In this document: positions 38,556 to 49,449 of the stretch, piece after piece
How positions within the stretch are numbered: position 1 is the first letter of the stretch
Layout of the letters: the number at the start of each line of letters is the position of its first letter
Assembly (NCBI GenBank): GCA_002794775.1
Contig: NBAY01000016.1
Span: 186,001 to 250,000, forward strand
Source: Porodaedalea pini
Lineage: Eukaryota; Basidiomycota; Agaricomycetes; Hymenochaetales; Hymenochaetaceae
DNA: 64,000 nucleotides
Direction of reading: 5' to 3'
The notes under the pieces: model-generated
What the model was told of the DNA's origin: nothing
The model's database searches: none
The model's input: only the letters and a program-made list of their open reading frames with translations
Position numbers and translations under genes: made by a program

Positions 38556-39032
38556 GCCTGTCTTATCTAGAGTGACACTGCCCTTCGCGTTCTTTCTATT
38601 CTGGTTGATGACCTATGGACTAGCTGACTTTGCACGACTTGAACAATAGTATAGTACCTTATTCTTACCTCTTGACGACCTTCGTTGAACGATGTGCTGC
38701 TACTCGGTTTTTTTTTTTCGCACTTTTGCTTTTGGGTACTGGTAGATCATGTATGACATACCCAATTAAAGGCCTTGACTGGTCATCTTGACATTTTATC
38801 CGGTGTTGCTTTGCCAGTACATGAGATCAAGAACAAGAAGAGTGCAGTGCGAGTCGAAAAGGAAGACACGATCACGTTTGCGGTCGAAAGCAGTTGCTAT
38901 GATCGGCGTTAAACGTTAATGTCGTGAGAGACAAAGACCATACAAAGCGCACGCGCCACGAGAGCTGACGCGTCTCGCTCGACGGTGCGTAACCTCATTA
39001 TTTACACGCCGTCAAAGTTACATTCCTCCACC
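38556..39032. other. Intergenic between tandem plus-strand genes
   Basis: About 480 bp contain the cupredoxin 3' UTR and the RPN2 promoter. A 13-T run lies near 38708. No gene is seen. Confidence 0.4.
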
Positions 39033-42000
39033 ATGGTCGCCCGCACTCAAACTTCCGCAGCAGGCGTACTAGCGCTCCTTTCTGAGCCCGACCCTCTCCT
39101 CAAGCAGTATGCGCTCCAAGCTCTCGTCCCGTTGGTCCCTCAGTTCTGGGCGGAAATTTCGGAGCACGTCGCACTCATGTACGTGTCGAATTAACATTGA
39201 CTGTGTTGTGAACTGCAAAACTTATGGAGAAATTTTCAGAGAATCACTTTATGAAAGCAAGGACCTTTCCAAAGAGGCACGCGACTCTGCTGCTTTGCTT
39301 GCAAGCAAAGTGTATTATTTCCTTGGAGAGTACGATGAGGCCCTGTCCTTCGCGCTCGGTGCGGGTCCCACTTTCGAGGCGGAGAGTCGCGTCTCTGGTT
39401 CGGAGGAGTACATCGAAACTGTCGTCTGTGAGTGGCTCTTGCTATTTACGCGTCATTTCGTTGACGTCCCCTTCAGCAAAGGCCATTGACAGATATGTTG
39501 AGCTACGTTCGGACGAGACTTCAGCGAAGAAGATCGACCCGCGTCTCCAAGATATAATTGAAGGCATATTTAGGCAGTGTATTGACGATGGCGAGCACAA
39601 ACAGGTACGTGCTATGTGCTTCCTCTCGTCTCGCCACTCATTCAGAAGTTGTATAGGCTATTGGTATTGCGCTCGAATCTCACCGCCTCGATCTCATTCT
39701 ATATATCTATAAGCTCACTCAGGACGTGTCACTGCTCTCATACGCCATGGACTCTGTGCTTGACACGAACCTTTCTCTTTCATACCGTAACGAAGTCCTT
39801 AACTTCCTTCTTCCTCTGTTCCCGCCCCTCGAGTCGAAGGCCTCGCACGTGTATGCGGTGACGCGTATACTTGTTACGCTGAGCAATCCTTCGGTCACCG
39901 TACCGATGCTCACGAAACTTATTCCGAAGGAGAAGTTACTTGCTTATCAGCTGGCTTTCGACCTTGTCGAAGGAGGCGGTCAAGATTTTTTGGTAGCTAT
40001 CAGAACCGGCCTTCCTGAGGGCGATTCTGTATGTCTTTCTGCTTCCGCGTAATAAATGCCGGTATTGATTTCGTGAATAGGAAACGAAGGCAACGTACGA
40101 CACACTTCGTCAAATCTTAACGGGACAGGAGTCTGTGAAATTGTACTTGCAATTCCTACAGAGGAACAACAAAGTTGACATGCTCATTCTGAAGAATACC
40201 AAGGTTTGCAATTATTTGCTATATTGGACTTGACGAATGTGCTAATCCCACGAACAGGATGTTCTCGAAGCCCGGTCTTCTGTTTACCATAATGCCCTTA
40301 CTCTCCAGAACGCTTTCATGCACGCAGGCACAACCTCTGATGTTTTCCTCCGAGATAACTTGGAATGGCTCGGAAAGGCAACTAACTGGGCAAAGTTCTC
40401 TGCCACTGTAGGCCTCGGAGTGATCCATAAAGGACACTTCGAAGAAGGCATGAACATCCTGGGCCCGTATCTGCCAGTGGATGGTGGGAGTCAGCCACAG
40501 GGAATCCAAGGAGCCCAGTATTCAGAGGGTGGCGCCCTATATGCGTTAGGACTCGTCAATGCAGGATGTGGTATCGGTCGTGATGTTGAAAGCTACCTTC
40601 GAGACAAGTTAAGAGTAGCGACGAATGAGGTTGTTCAGCACGGCGCAGCTTTAGGTCTTGGTGTTGCTGGGATGGGCGGAAAGAACGAGCAATCGTATGA
40701 TGATCTCAAGCAGGCATTATATACTGACTCCGCTGTCGCAGGCGAAGGGGCAGGTTACGGAATGGGTCTAGTCATGCTTGGAACCGCAGACGCAAGATGT
40801 GCGGACGAGATGCTCGCGTATGCGAGGGAGACACAGCACGAAAAGATCATTCGTGGTCTTGCTGTCGGGCTGGCTTTCCTTTACTACGGCAGACAAGAAC
40901 AAGCGGACGACATTGTTAAGAAACTTCTTGCCGAAAAGGTAACACTCATTATATCAATTGAATTGTTTTTTTCTGTGCTAAAGATATATGTCCAGGATCC
41001 CATCCTGCGTTACGGAGGTGTCTACACTGTTGCTCTTGCCTATGCGGGTACCTCAAATAACGGCGCCATCCGGATACTCCTCCATGTCGCAGTCTCTGAC
41101 ACTTCTGACGATGTTCGGCGTGCAGCTGTTACGTCCCTCGCTTTCTTACTCTTCAAGAACCCCGGACAAGTCCCGAGAATAGTACAGTTGCTGAGCGAGA
41201 GTTACAACCCGCACGTCCGCTGTGGCGCTACACTTGCCCTCGGCATTGCCTGCGCTGGAACGGGACTGCAGGACGCTGTAGATATCCTAGAGCCAATGAC
41301 TAGGGACCCAGTTGACTTCGTGCGCCAAGGTGCATTCATTGCTCTCGGGATGGTCCTCGTGGAGCAGTCCGAGGCGGCTTGTCCATCAATGTCTTCGACG
41401 CGCAGTCTCTACGCGAAGATAGTGGCAGACAAGCACGAAGACCCGATGGCTCGCTTCGGAGCAGCTCTAGGACAAGGATTTATCGATGCTGGAGGACGTA
41501 ATGTCATGATCAGTCTTCAGAGTCGTGCAGGAAGCCGAAACACGAGCGCCATTGTTGGCATGGTCTTGTTCTGTCAGTTCTGGTACTGGTTCCCGCTCGC
41601 GCATTGTGCATGCCTTGCATTCGAGCCTACTGCTATTATTGGACTGAATGGCGATTTGAAGGTGAGGCTTATCAACTTCATTATGTCTATAACTTGTTCT
41701 AACAACTTTTTACAGGCTCCGAAGTTTGAGTTCATCTCTAACGCGAAGCCCAGTCTTTTCGCCTATCCATCACCTACTAAGCCTCCGACAAGGGAGCCCG
41801 TCACTAAAGTCACGACTGCCGTGCTCTCAACCACCGCCAAGGCCAAGGCGCGTGAAAGGACGAAGGAAAAGGAAAAGGCAGCTGCGACTGGAAACGGCGA
41901 TGCAATGGAGACTGTGAGTCTATTCTCCATCACGCGAAAACATTTTACCAAATAGTATAAATAGGATCTGAAGGTTGAGTCGAAGCCCGATGCAAAGGGC

Positions 42001-42639
42001 GATGTCGAAATGAAGACCGACGAACCTTCGTCTTCATCGGCGGCAGTAGGAGACATATCACCCATTTCTGGCACTGTCTCCAATCTTCCCGATGCATCAA
42101 AGGCTGATATTAAATCCACTGAGACGAAGAAGCGGAAACCAGAGCCTTCATCCGAGAAACTGCCCAACTTCTCACGTGTGACACCTGCGCAGCTCGCCCA
42201 TATAGTTTTCCCTGCCGAGGGTCGCTTCCAGCCTGTAAGACCTGTCTCGACGCGACCGCCAAAGTCAGCGAAGGGGAAAGCTTTGGTGTCTTCTACGGTC
42301 AAAACACCGTCCTCTGTGGCACTGGGTGTAACGTCCGAGCGATACGCCGGTGGCGGCGGAATCCTTATTCTCATCGATCAGGCGCCTGACGAGCCGGTTG
42401 AATTTATTGAGGCCGAAGTTCCAGCTCCTGCCCCACCCGTTGAGGCGCCTGCAGCATCAACTGCAGGAGGGCCGGCCGCGGTTGCGTCAACGTCAGCAGG
42501 CCCCCACATTGCGCTCGACGAGAACGCACCTGAAGCTGATCCACCAGAATCTTTCGAGGTATGTGTTATGCGGGCTTTTTTTTTTTTCAATTCTCGAGTA
42601 CTGAATAATATCTGATTCCAGTACCCGTTTGATGAATGA
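39033..42639 (+). CDS. RPN2: 26S proteasome regulatory subunit Rpn2 (PSMD1)
   Basis: Exons 39033-39178, 39240-39427, 39477-39604, 39657-40028, 40081-40203, 40258-40938, 40996-41661, 41716-41913, 41965-42558 and 42622-42639 give 1037 aa, against about 950 in yeast and human. The PC (proteasome/cyclosome) repeats are plain: GLGVIHKGHFEEGMNIL, GGALYALGLVNAGCG, GAALGLGVAGMG, GYGMGLVMLGTAD and GAFIALGMVLVEQSE. They are followed by the nearly invariant SLQSRAGSRNTSAIVGMVLF. The C-terminal region carries a charged K/E-rich insert and the conserved GGGGILILID. Rpn2 scaffolds the 19S base with Rpn1 and holds Rpn13 near its C-terminus. The last exon is only 18 nt, encoding YPFDE and stop. This matches the family's C-terminal acidic tip, the docking site for Rpn13. 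Confidence 0.95.
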
Positions 42640-42958
42640 TTCCCAAAAACTAATTTTTATGTGTTTTTTTTTTCGGCTGTGTAATCTGGTCGATGCTCGA
42701 CGAACCCTTTTTAGACTATCAGTGTCTCGAGGATGTTTAATATACTTTTCATGCTCTTAGTCGTTCACGCTGCAGATGGCAACTAAAAACTGTGATTATT
42801 AACAAGAAGCTAGCTCTCGAAAGGTACAGTTTACATACAACACTAAAGACCTTACATTGGTTAAACATGGTAACGAGCGGCAGGGTAACAAGAAATATTA
42901 AAGGTATAAGAGAAGAATAATGGATATATCTACAGACGGAGGTAAGATACAGTGCATC
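42640..42958. other. Convergent 3' region
   Basis: These 319 bp lie between the RPN2 stop and the GPCR stop. They include a T-run (42664-42673) and AT-rich DNA. No gene is seen. Confidence 0.4.
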
Positions 42959-44786
42959 TCACTCTTGACTGTGGGTGCGGAAGGACGACAGCGAGGGGCT
43001 CAATCCAGTCTTTGTCGGAGACGGCTCGAGAGAGTGAACGTCATAATTATGGAAAGAACGCGAATCGAAGCGGTAGATTTCGCTATCGTCTGGTAAGGCG
43101 CCCATCGGCGAGCGAGGCGGGAGCAGCGACGGCCGCGCGGAGAGAGGCTGGTCGATGGTCGGGCTGCGCAGCGAGAAGGAGAACGGGTTGATGTTCCGGC
43201 TGCTAGAGGGGAGCGACTCGCGGCGCGGGAGGAGGGACGGGCGGGTAAGGCTGAAGAGCAGGACGTTGAAGAAGCCCGAGCAGCAGAAGAGGACGTCCGC
43301 GACGACGGTGTAGGCGAAGGGGACATTCTCGTCGTAGAATGCGCGGAAGCGGACGATGGCGATCGGAAGGACGGTCACCGTGTATACCAGCGGATAGCTT
43401 GATTGTCGTGAATTCAGTATCCTTATTTTCTTTTTTTTTTAATCAGCGAGGCCGGATAGAGACTCACAAAAGCATCTGCATGGCGATGCTGTCCACGCCT
43501 TTGCCGTTACTGCCTCCGGAGCCTTGGGTAGCGATGTGTTTCCGCTCTTCCGAACGCTTGTACCTGACTGTGCGTCCTCTGACCGTGAAGACGCCCCTGA
43601 TGACTAGCGACAGCGGGATGTATAAAACGATGTTTGCGAAGGCGCTGAAAGGCGATAGGTAGTATAGAGTGCAGTCAGTAGTGAGATAGACTCGACTGAG
43701 ATGCTTGCACTCACGTCGCCCACATGAAAACATAATCCAGCAGGTACTGCTGTAATTTATAGGGCTTTGCTATCCAGCACCCTGAAAAAAAAGCGCATAT
43801 GTCTATACAGTATTTCAAAGCGCAAAAAAAAAAACGGACTCACAGTACTGTGTGTCCGACCAGTAATTTTCCAAATTATTCTTGTGCGTTACGACGCTCA
43901 CGACCTGACAAGAAAAAGCAGTGAGGCAATGGATGATGCTGATGTCGGAAAAGACCCACAACTATTACAATGACTATCAGCCAGATTATAGATAATACTA
44001 GTACTGAGAGGAGTCTGGGGCTTGGGGGACTCCATCGAAAGACGATGGCGCTGAACGTGTGGGACGCAATGGCCTTCTCCGTGCATTAGCTCACTCGTGA
44101 GTGATCATATGCGGGCACCTTCGACTCACCATTGTGCTGTAAACTACGTTGAGACGACTGCCTTTCGGAGGGGTATAGTGCGACTTACCAAAGAGCAACA
44201 GATACGTCGCCGATTTGTTTGAGCATGCCTAAGTGCACAAACAGAACGAGTCAAATCACGTCGATAGAGCGTCTAGACGAATGCTCCATACCTTGCGCAA
44301 CGCAGAAAGGGCCAGAGTCCACGCTCTGTATCAACAACTGAATCAGTCATATACATCTCCCGTGGGGAAAGTCCTTACTGCTTCCTGGATCCATTTGAGG
44401 TTCATGATGGCTCCTAGATGCATATACGAGCTGTCAGATCCCTGCGAGTCATTATAAAACGTTAACTGCCTACCTGTCGCTTGGAACATCTCAGCGACCA
44501 TCATTGATATGAAGTAGACATGCAGCGGAGTCGAGATAGTCCATCGCCTCCGATGTTTGCCCTTGGTCTTGACGGCTGAGCACTAATCCGATCCCAGATT
44601 AAATTCCGCTCGTATTGATTGTGGAGAATAAAGACGTACGGATATGTAAAGGAGAAGACCAATGACAGATAGCAAGGAAAGAAATGCGGCCTCGACAATA
44701 AAGACGAGACCGAGCCTCTGACCGAACGTGAAGGAGTTGCCAGTTGCGCTGACAGTACCAGTGCCCTCCCTGGAAGGATCGGACAT
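42959..44786 (-). CDS. Fungal GPCR, cAMP-receptor-like/Git3 type
   Basis: Eleven exons close to 409 aa: 44640-44786, 44474-44582, 44379-44413, 44292-44325, 44189-44228, 44130-44136, 43960-44073, 43844-43904, 43715-43781, 43468-43644 and 42959-43397. Seven hydrophobic helices can be followed, starting with GLVFIVEAAFLSLLSVIGLLL and VYFISMMVAEMFQATGAIMN, then AIASHTFSAIVFRW (helix 4 region) and a final FAYTVVADVLFCCSGFFNVL. The segment FCVAQGMLKQIGDVSVAL and the ASHTF motif resemble the cAMP-receptor-like or glucose-sensing GPCRs of basidiomycetes. The tail is basic and Ser-rich. Exon 6 is a 7-nt microexon. The start at 44786 gives a short N-terminus; an upstream in-frame ATG exists at 44846. 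The ligand is unknown. Confidence 0.82.
44130..44136 (-). other. 7-nt microexon of the GPCR
   Basis: The bases CACAATG lie between acceptor TTTACAG (intron 44137-44188) and donor GTGAGTC (intron 44074-44129). They complete a Cys codon and add Thr-Met, joining VSVAL to AIASHTFSAIVF in frame. Skipping them leaves the frame broken. Confidence 0.7.
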
Positions 44787-46546
44787 TGGGATCGCCGTCG
44801 ACCGCGGGATGCAGCTTAGTCGGTGTTGACAGTGGGGGGCGCGCACAGGGGGCTGAAGGCAGAGGTGCTGCGGGGAGAGGGGTGCGCATTATAAGAGAAG
44901 CAAAAGCGGAAGGGCGCTACGGCGAGCACGGGGAAACAGCATCCCTGGCGCCGGGGAGGACGAAGGTTAGATTAGTAGACCATTCCTAAGAGGGTGCCGC
45001 ACAGGCACGATCCGCTCCTCGAGATGAATTGTGTACACGTATAGAGATAAGAAAATTAATCGAGGTTTATTGGCTGCCAGTGGATACGTCGCGTGCTCAG
45101 TCCTCTCTTCAGGCGCGCGCTCATCCCTACGCCATGTGCCGCGTCATTCCCGGGATACTCCGAATCCGAGCACCGAATATATTAATTCTTATGATATTAA
45201 TCTGCCTATTTTATTTACTACATCCTCGCTTTACTCTGCCCTTCGACAACCAGCATACGCGTTATCTCCTGTTTTAGTTTCATTTCTCGCGGCCCCACAG
45301 CTTGCGAGGCCTCCGGAAAACTCGTGTTTTGATAAGGAAGCCACAAGCACAGGGAAGCATCAAGGGTTGGATATTCCAAGCATGTCACAGAAAAGGTTCA
45401 ACTTTATCGTGCTTCCGACCCTTCGTGATCAGATCTTGCCCAGCGCGGATGCATATTATATCTTTTCGACAGTGTTAAACGCAAGCAGAAACTTTTTACT
45501 GACGGTATTGTGCATCGGAAATGGTGCAGAATCCTGGACAGAATGCATTGCTCGTTCAGTCCTTCGAGGCTTCGAGTAGATTTCAGACGCCCTCCCTCTG
45601 ACGGGAGCTAATTATAAACGCATGGCGTACTATTAGCTCGTGAGTCGACGGCGGAAACAGTAACAGGCGTGACTGACACCTACAATCAATCCGGGGGAAG
45701 GGTCTGAGTACTAGTGAATGAAGCCGACGGAGAAGTCAGGCATTTCTGCTTCCTTTGAGCCTACAGAAGAAGAAATGTGCCTGAAGTATAGTATCGGCGG
45801 GGTTGATCGATCGAAATGTGGGGGATTGTTGAAATTAAACGGGATATAGAAGATGTCGAGTCTGAGACCTACATATCTGAATAAAGTTGCCAATGAAATA
45901 TTCAGCAACATCTGCCTGTCTGCAGAGATCTAGCAATCTTCGCGGCTGCTGGATTTTTTTTTTTTTGAGGAACCAAGAAGATCAAAATGCCAGAGACAGA
46001 GATAAGTCAGAATGACTCGAGGAACGACCAAGGAACGTAGGTCGGTGCCTTGGCTGCCGAAATGTGCCAGTATTATAGGAGCCTTATCAAAGGACGGATG
46101 TACGGCGAGGGAGGCAGTGTCTTGGCTGTGTATACCCCATGATATGGAGTATCGTCGTAAAGCAGAAAAGCCGCAGTCACAAAAAGGTGACAGTGTGTCG
46201 CAAGCGCAATCGCGGTGTCGGACAGTTCCGTATCTGAAACAGGTATCTAGCAAGGCACGAAGACGTCCAATTACTCCGCAAGTGTTAGTGGCTTCAGACT
46301 TGGTTGCGAGAGACTCAGAGATGTGAAACAAGGACTCCGAGTCGGAAGTAGTGCGCGTTAGTGGCTGTGAAGGCAGACGCGTCGATCACGTGTAGAGCAC
46401 GTGCTAGCATCAGCGTCGATCATCAGTCCGGTCTTTCATTCTCACTGCATCCTATTTGAAGACTTGCACGCTTACAAACAGCCAGAAAGGCACCATTAAT
46501 ATTGCCGCTTCCTTGTACATATTGTGAAGGTCAAATCTCCAAGCTC
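44787..46546. other. 1.76-kb divergent intergenic region
   Basis: The largest gene-poor stretch outside 18.4-20.9 kb. ORFs at 45031-45579 (plus) and 45930-46331 (minus) have no motifs, splice partners or coding-like composition, and I treat them as chance. A 13-T run lies near 45955. The region should hold the GPCR and dehydrogenase promoters. Confidence 0.4.
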
Positions 46547-47683
46547 ATGACAGACAAAGTAAAGGTCGCGATTCTCGATGACTACCAGCACGTTGCATTC
46601 AGCAGTGCGGACTGGACACCAGTCAAAGACCGGCTCCTAATCGATGTATTCGACGACACGCTTGCCGACGAGGACTCCCTTGTACGGAGGCTTGAGCCGT
46701 ACACGATTATTTGTGCTATGAGGGAGCGCACCAAGTTTGCTGCTTCCTTGCTGGATCGGCTCCCGAATCTCAAGCTCATTGCGACGACGGGATCAGTCAA
46801 CAGAGGCATCGACGTATCCCACGCGAGGTCGAAGGGTATCGTGGTCTCTGGTACTTCTGTCAAGGGTGCCTCGACCCTCGAGCATATCTGGGCGTTGATC
46901 TTGTCCACCGCGAGGTACATCGCTCACGAGCACATGAACGTTGTCGCTGGCAATGTGAGCATTTCAATTGACAACTTAAGTTCACTAAACTCACTGGCAG
47001 CCGAAGCCACGCTGGCAATCCTTCGTTCCACTTGGTCTCTTTGGACGTACGCTCGGCCTTGTTGGTGCGGGCAATCTTGGGGCCGCAACGGCTAAAGTGA
47101 GCTGGCGTTTGCTGACCTGCCATTATCTCGAGGTTTTGCCAAACCTGTATTCAGATAGGAAAGGCCTTCAACATGCGTGTGATTGCGTGGTCACCTCATC
47201 TTACTCGTGAAAAGGCGGATGCAGCAGGTGTCGAATATGTGGAGTCTAAGGAAGAGTTGTTCAAGCGCAGCGACATAGTTTCCGTGCACATGGTCCTCTC
47301 AGATACCACTCGTGGATTGATCAGCGCCTCCGACTTCGCGTGTATGAAATCTTCGGCCTTCTTTATCAATACATCGCGAGGTCCGCTGGTCGATGAAGCT
47401 GCGCTGGTCGATGCATTGCAACAGAGGAAGATTGCTGGAGCGGGCCTAGATGTTTTTGACATTGAACCCCTTCCGCTCGACCACCCTCTGCGTAAGCTCG
47501 ATAATGTTACGCTTACGCCACACACGGGCTATGTCAGTGACGACAATTATCAGGTATGTCTTCGATGTTGAAACCTCTTAATTAACAAGTGCATTTTCAT
47601 GTTGTTGGTAGGTCTTCTGGTCGGAGAGCGTCGACAATATTACTGCATTCTTCGAGGGAAACCCCAAGCGTGTTATGACATGA
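46547..47683 (+). CDS. D-isomer-specific 2-hydroxyacid dehydrogenase
   Basis: Exons 46547-46954, 47001-47096, 47155-47553 and 47612-47683 give 324 aa. The N-terminal catalytic half begins KVAILDDYQHVAF and includes LKLIATTGSVNRGID. The Rossmann nucleotide loop is LGLVGAGNLGAATAK. Catalytic residues are visible: Arg in FFINTSRGPLVDE, Glu in FDIEPLP and His in TLTPHTGY. The family includes phosphoglycerate, glyoxylate and formate dehydrogenases. The 'ILDDYQ' N-terminus marks a group of fungal and bacterial enzymes of unsettled substrate. The last intron (47554-47611) and exon 4 are duplicated at 51.2 kb. The protein is complete with a normal ending (NPKRVMT). An in-frame ATG at 46502 is less likely as start. 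Confidence 0.9.
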
Positions 47684-47693
47684 TATCAGTGCT
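47494..47693 (+). repeat. Direct repeat, copy A (dehydrogenase 3' end)
   Basis: This segment, including intron 3 and exon 4 of the dehydrogenase, recurs in the same orientation at about 51178-51378. Long blocks are identical, such as CTCTTAATTAACAAGTGC and AAACCCCAAGCGTGTTATG. By eye I estimate somewhat under 90% identity. Confidence 0.85.
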
Positions 47694-48049
47694 CGAAAGT
47701 GAATAAGATGTAGGCAGATTGCAAGAGAGTATATTTTGTACATTAGTTATACGTGATTACAAACAATTGTTTACCATGTCCTGCAGGCGTTGCAGTGCTG
47801 GCGCGTCGTCCTGCTCAGTGTTAACGACGCGTTCCTTTGTCGTCTGCGAGCCACTTCTGTTTCTGAAATGCAAAGGGTCGAGAAGCTACGTGCCGAAGAC
47901 CTTGCTGTACTGGCATGTTATCGACTCGTCTCCGGTATTCATGCCTTGGTCTCAAAGCCATTGGTCCGAGACGCTATCATACATACATAAGGACATCGAC
48001 TCCCGTCAGATAGTTGCCTGTATTCTCGCTCCTGTTGCCTCAACATATC
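47694..48049. other. Intergenic/uncertain 5' part of the decayed PP2C locus
   Basis: About 350 bp lie between the dehydrogenase and the first recognisable PP2C residues. An ORF here (47719-48066) shows no motifs. A lost first exon of the PP2C gene could lie here, but I cannot support one. Confidence 0.3.
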
Positions 48050-49240
48050 AACAGGCGGTGCACTGAGAATACCGCTGGCCTCATCAAAGGTCATCGGAAT
48101 AGCAGAATCACGCGGAGTTCGACTGTGAATTGATTTGTTTCCTGCGTTGCTCATCTATCGCCCAAAGCCAACTGGAGGATTCGCACCAGTTCGCGATGCT
48201 TACAATAGACTCGGAAGAGCTGCGTCTGAATGATAAAAAGAGCTTCGATGTCGATTGGGATCCGAGTGCCGTCGTGCGCGGCAGGTCGTTTTCGTGGGTA
48301 TCTATGACGGCCATGGAGGGCAGGCCGTCTCGCTTTTCCTGCACCGCAACCTGCACGGCCTCTTTGAAGTTTGAATCTGTCGACAAGTCGCAGATTCAGG
48401 AGGAATTCGCGTGGATGAAGGAATTCGGTGGTTACTTTAGGCGATTCCGAGGGGGGTGTCTTGCAACCTTGGTTAATTCGCCCGTCTTCTGAACAGGAGA
48501 TGGACCTTGAAACGAGAGCAGGCTGGCTTTTCCGGAGGTAAGCTTCGTATGTTCGTTGTCTCTGACCAATCTTACGGTGAAGTAGGCGGACAGAGTCGTG
48601 CATGAATCAAAAACGGCTTCCGTTGCACTCTTCCGTTCTCTCGACGTACCCGCCACTCCGTCCTTCGCTTGACAAACACTTGTACTGACCGTTGCGCATA
48701 TTGAGTAAGGCACTCTAGCGAGTCATGAGTTCACCAAATTCACTTGGTCAGACGTTCGCCCATGATAAAGATACGCGCGTCTTGCTCTGCTCGACAGATG
48801 GTGGCCAGGTCATTCGTATGACCCATGACCACCACGCCGAAGCTCAGGGAGAGGCGGCTCGACTGCGGTGCTGGGGTAGCTCTCGACTAGTTATGGACTC
48901 ATTCGGCGAGACTAGGTATCTATGATTTTGTTCCGACATAGCGGGTATCCAAGTAATTTCTTTGTTAGATGGATGGGAGCGCTTGCTAATACTCGTGGTG
49001 CGTTCAAGCTGTTTAGTCTACCCTCGACTTCATCTAAACCTCTCTTGCCTTAACCATGCTTTACAGGGTCGGAGATGTGAACTACACCCCGTACGGAATG
49101 ACAGCCGAACCAGAAGTCACAACAAAACTGCTCGAGGGCCCAGAGTCGGCGTACATAGTGTTCGTCACCGACGGCATCTCCTCGTGCCTTCCGAGGAACG
49201 TACTACTGTATCAATCCTTGCTATGAAGTCTTTGCTTGGA
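48050..49240 (+). pseudogene. Decayed PP2C-type protein phosphatase
   Basis: Recognisable segments follow the order of a fungal PP2C but in shifting frames. These are VIGIAESRGVR; LEDSHQFAMLTIDSEELRL; VFVGIYDGHGGQAVSLFL (the DGHGG metal site); DKSQIQEEFAWMKEFGGYF; VLQPWLIRPSSEQEMDLETR; KTASVALFRSLDVPATP; DTRVLLCSTDGGQVIRMTHD; MDSFGETRWMGALANTR; and EPEVTTKLLEGPESAYIVFV, then TDGIS. Breaks include a frame shift before VFVGIYDG (about 48283), a 7-bp tandem duplication (TTTGAAG TTTGAA, 48363-48375), a six-G run at 48451-48456 that shifts frame, an in-frame TGA at 48670-48672, and a frame change near 49068. The C-terminal third with the last metal-binding Asp is absent. Several independent lesions make sequencing error an unlikely sole cause. 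Confidence 0.85.
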
Positions 49241-49449
49241 TGCTAATCTGAGACAAGACGTATCCGTGCTCTCAATTTTTTTTTATTTTAAAATTTGGTC
49301 TGCCGCATGTCCATCTGCATACGGGTCCGAACCACCTGCCCACACCGTACGTCCGCTTGATTTATCGACGATTCTCTGGAAATCATTGACATAATGTGCG
49401 TCATAACTCATTTCTGCGAAACAAGCGTCCATTGTCAGACTAGCAGATT
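49241..49449. other. Gap between two pseudogenes
   Basis: About 200 bp of AT-rich DNA with a T-run near 49278, and no recognisable coding remnant. The PP2C C-terminus expected here is missing. Confidence 0.4.

Noticed and set aside
45031..45579. 182-aa plus-strand ORF in the 45-kb gap
   Set aside because: No domain, no splice partner and no coding-like pattern. It overlaps other frames of similar quality.
45930..46331. 133-aa minus-strand ORF
   Set aside because: Composition looks random and ends in a poly-Lys tract produced by a T-run.
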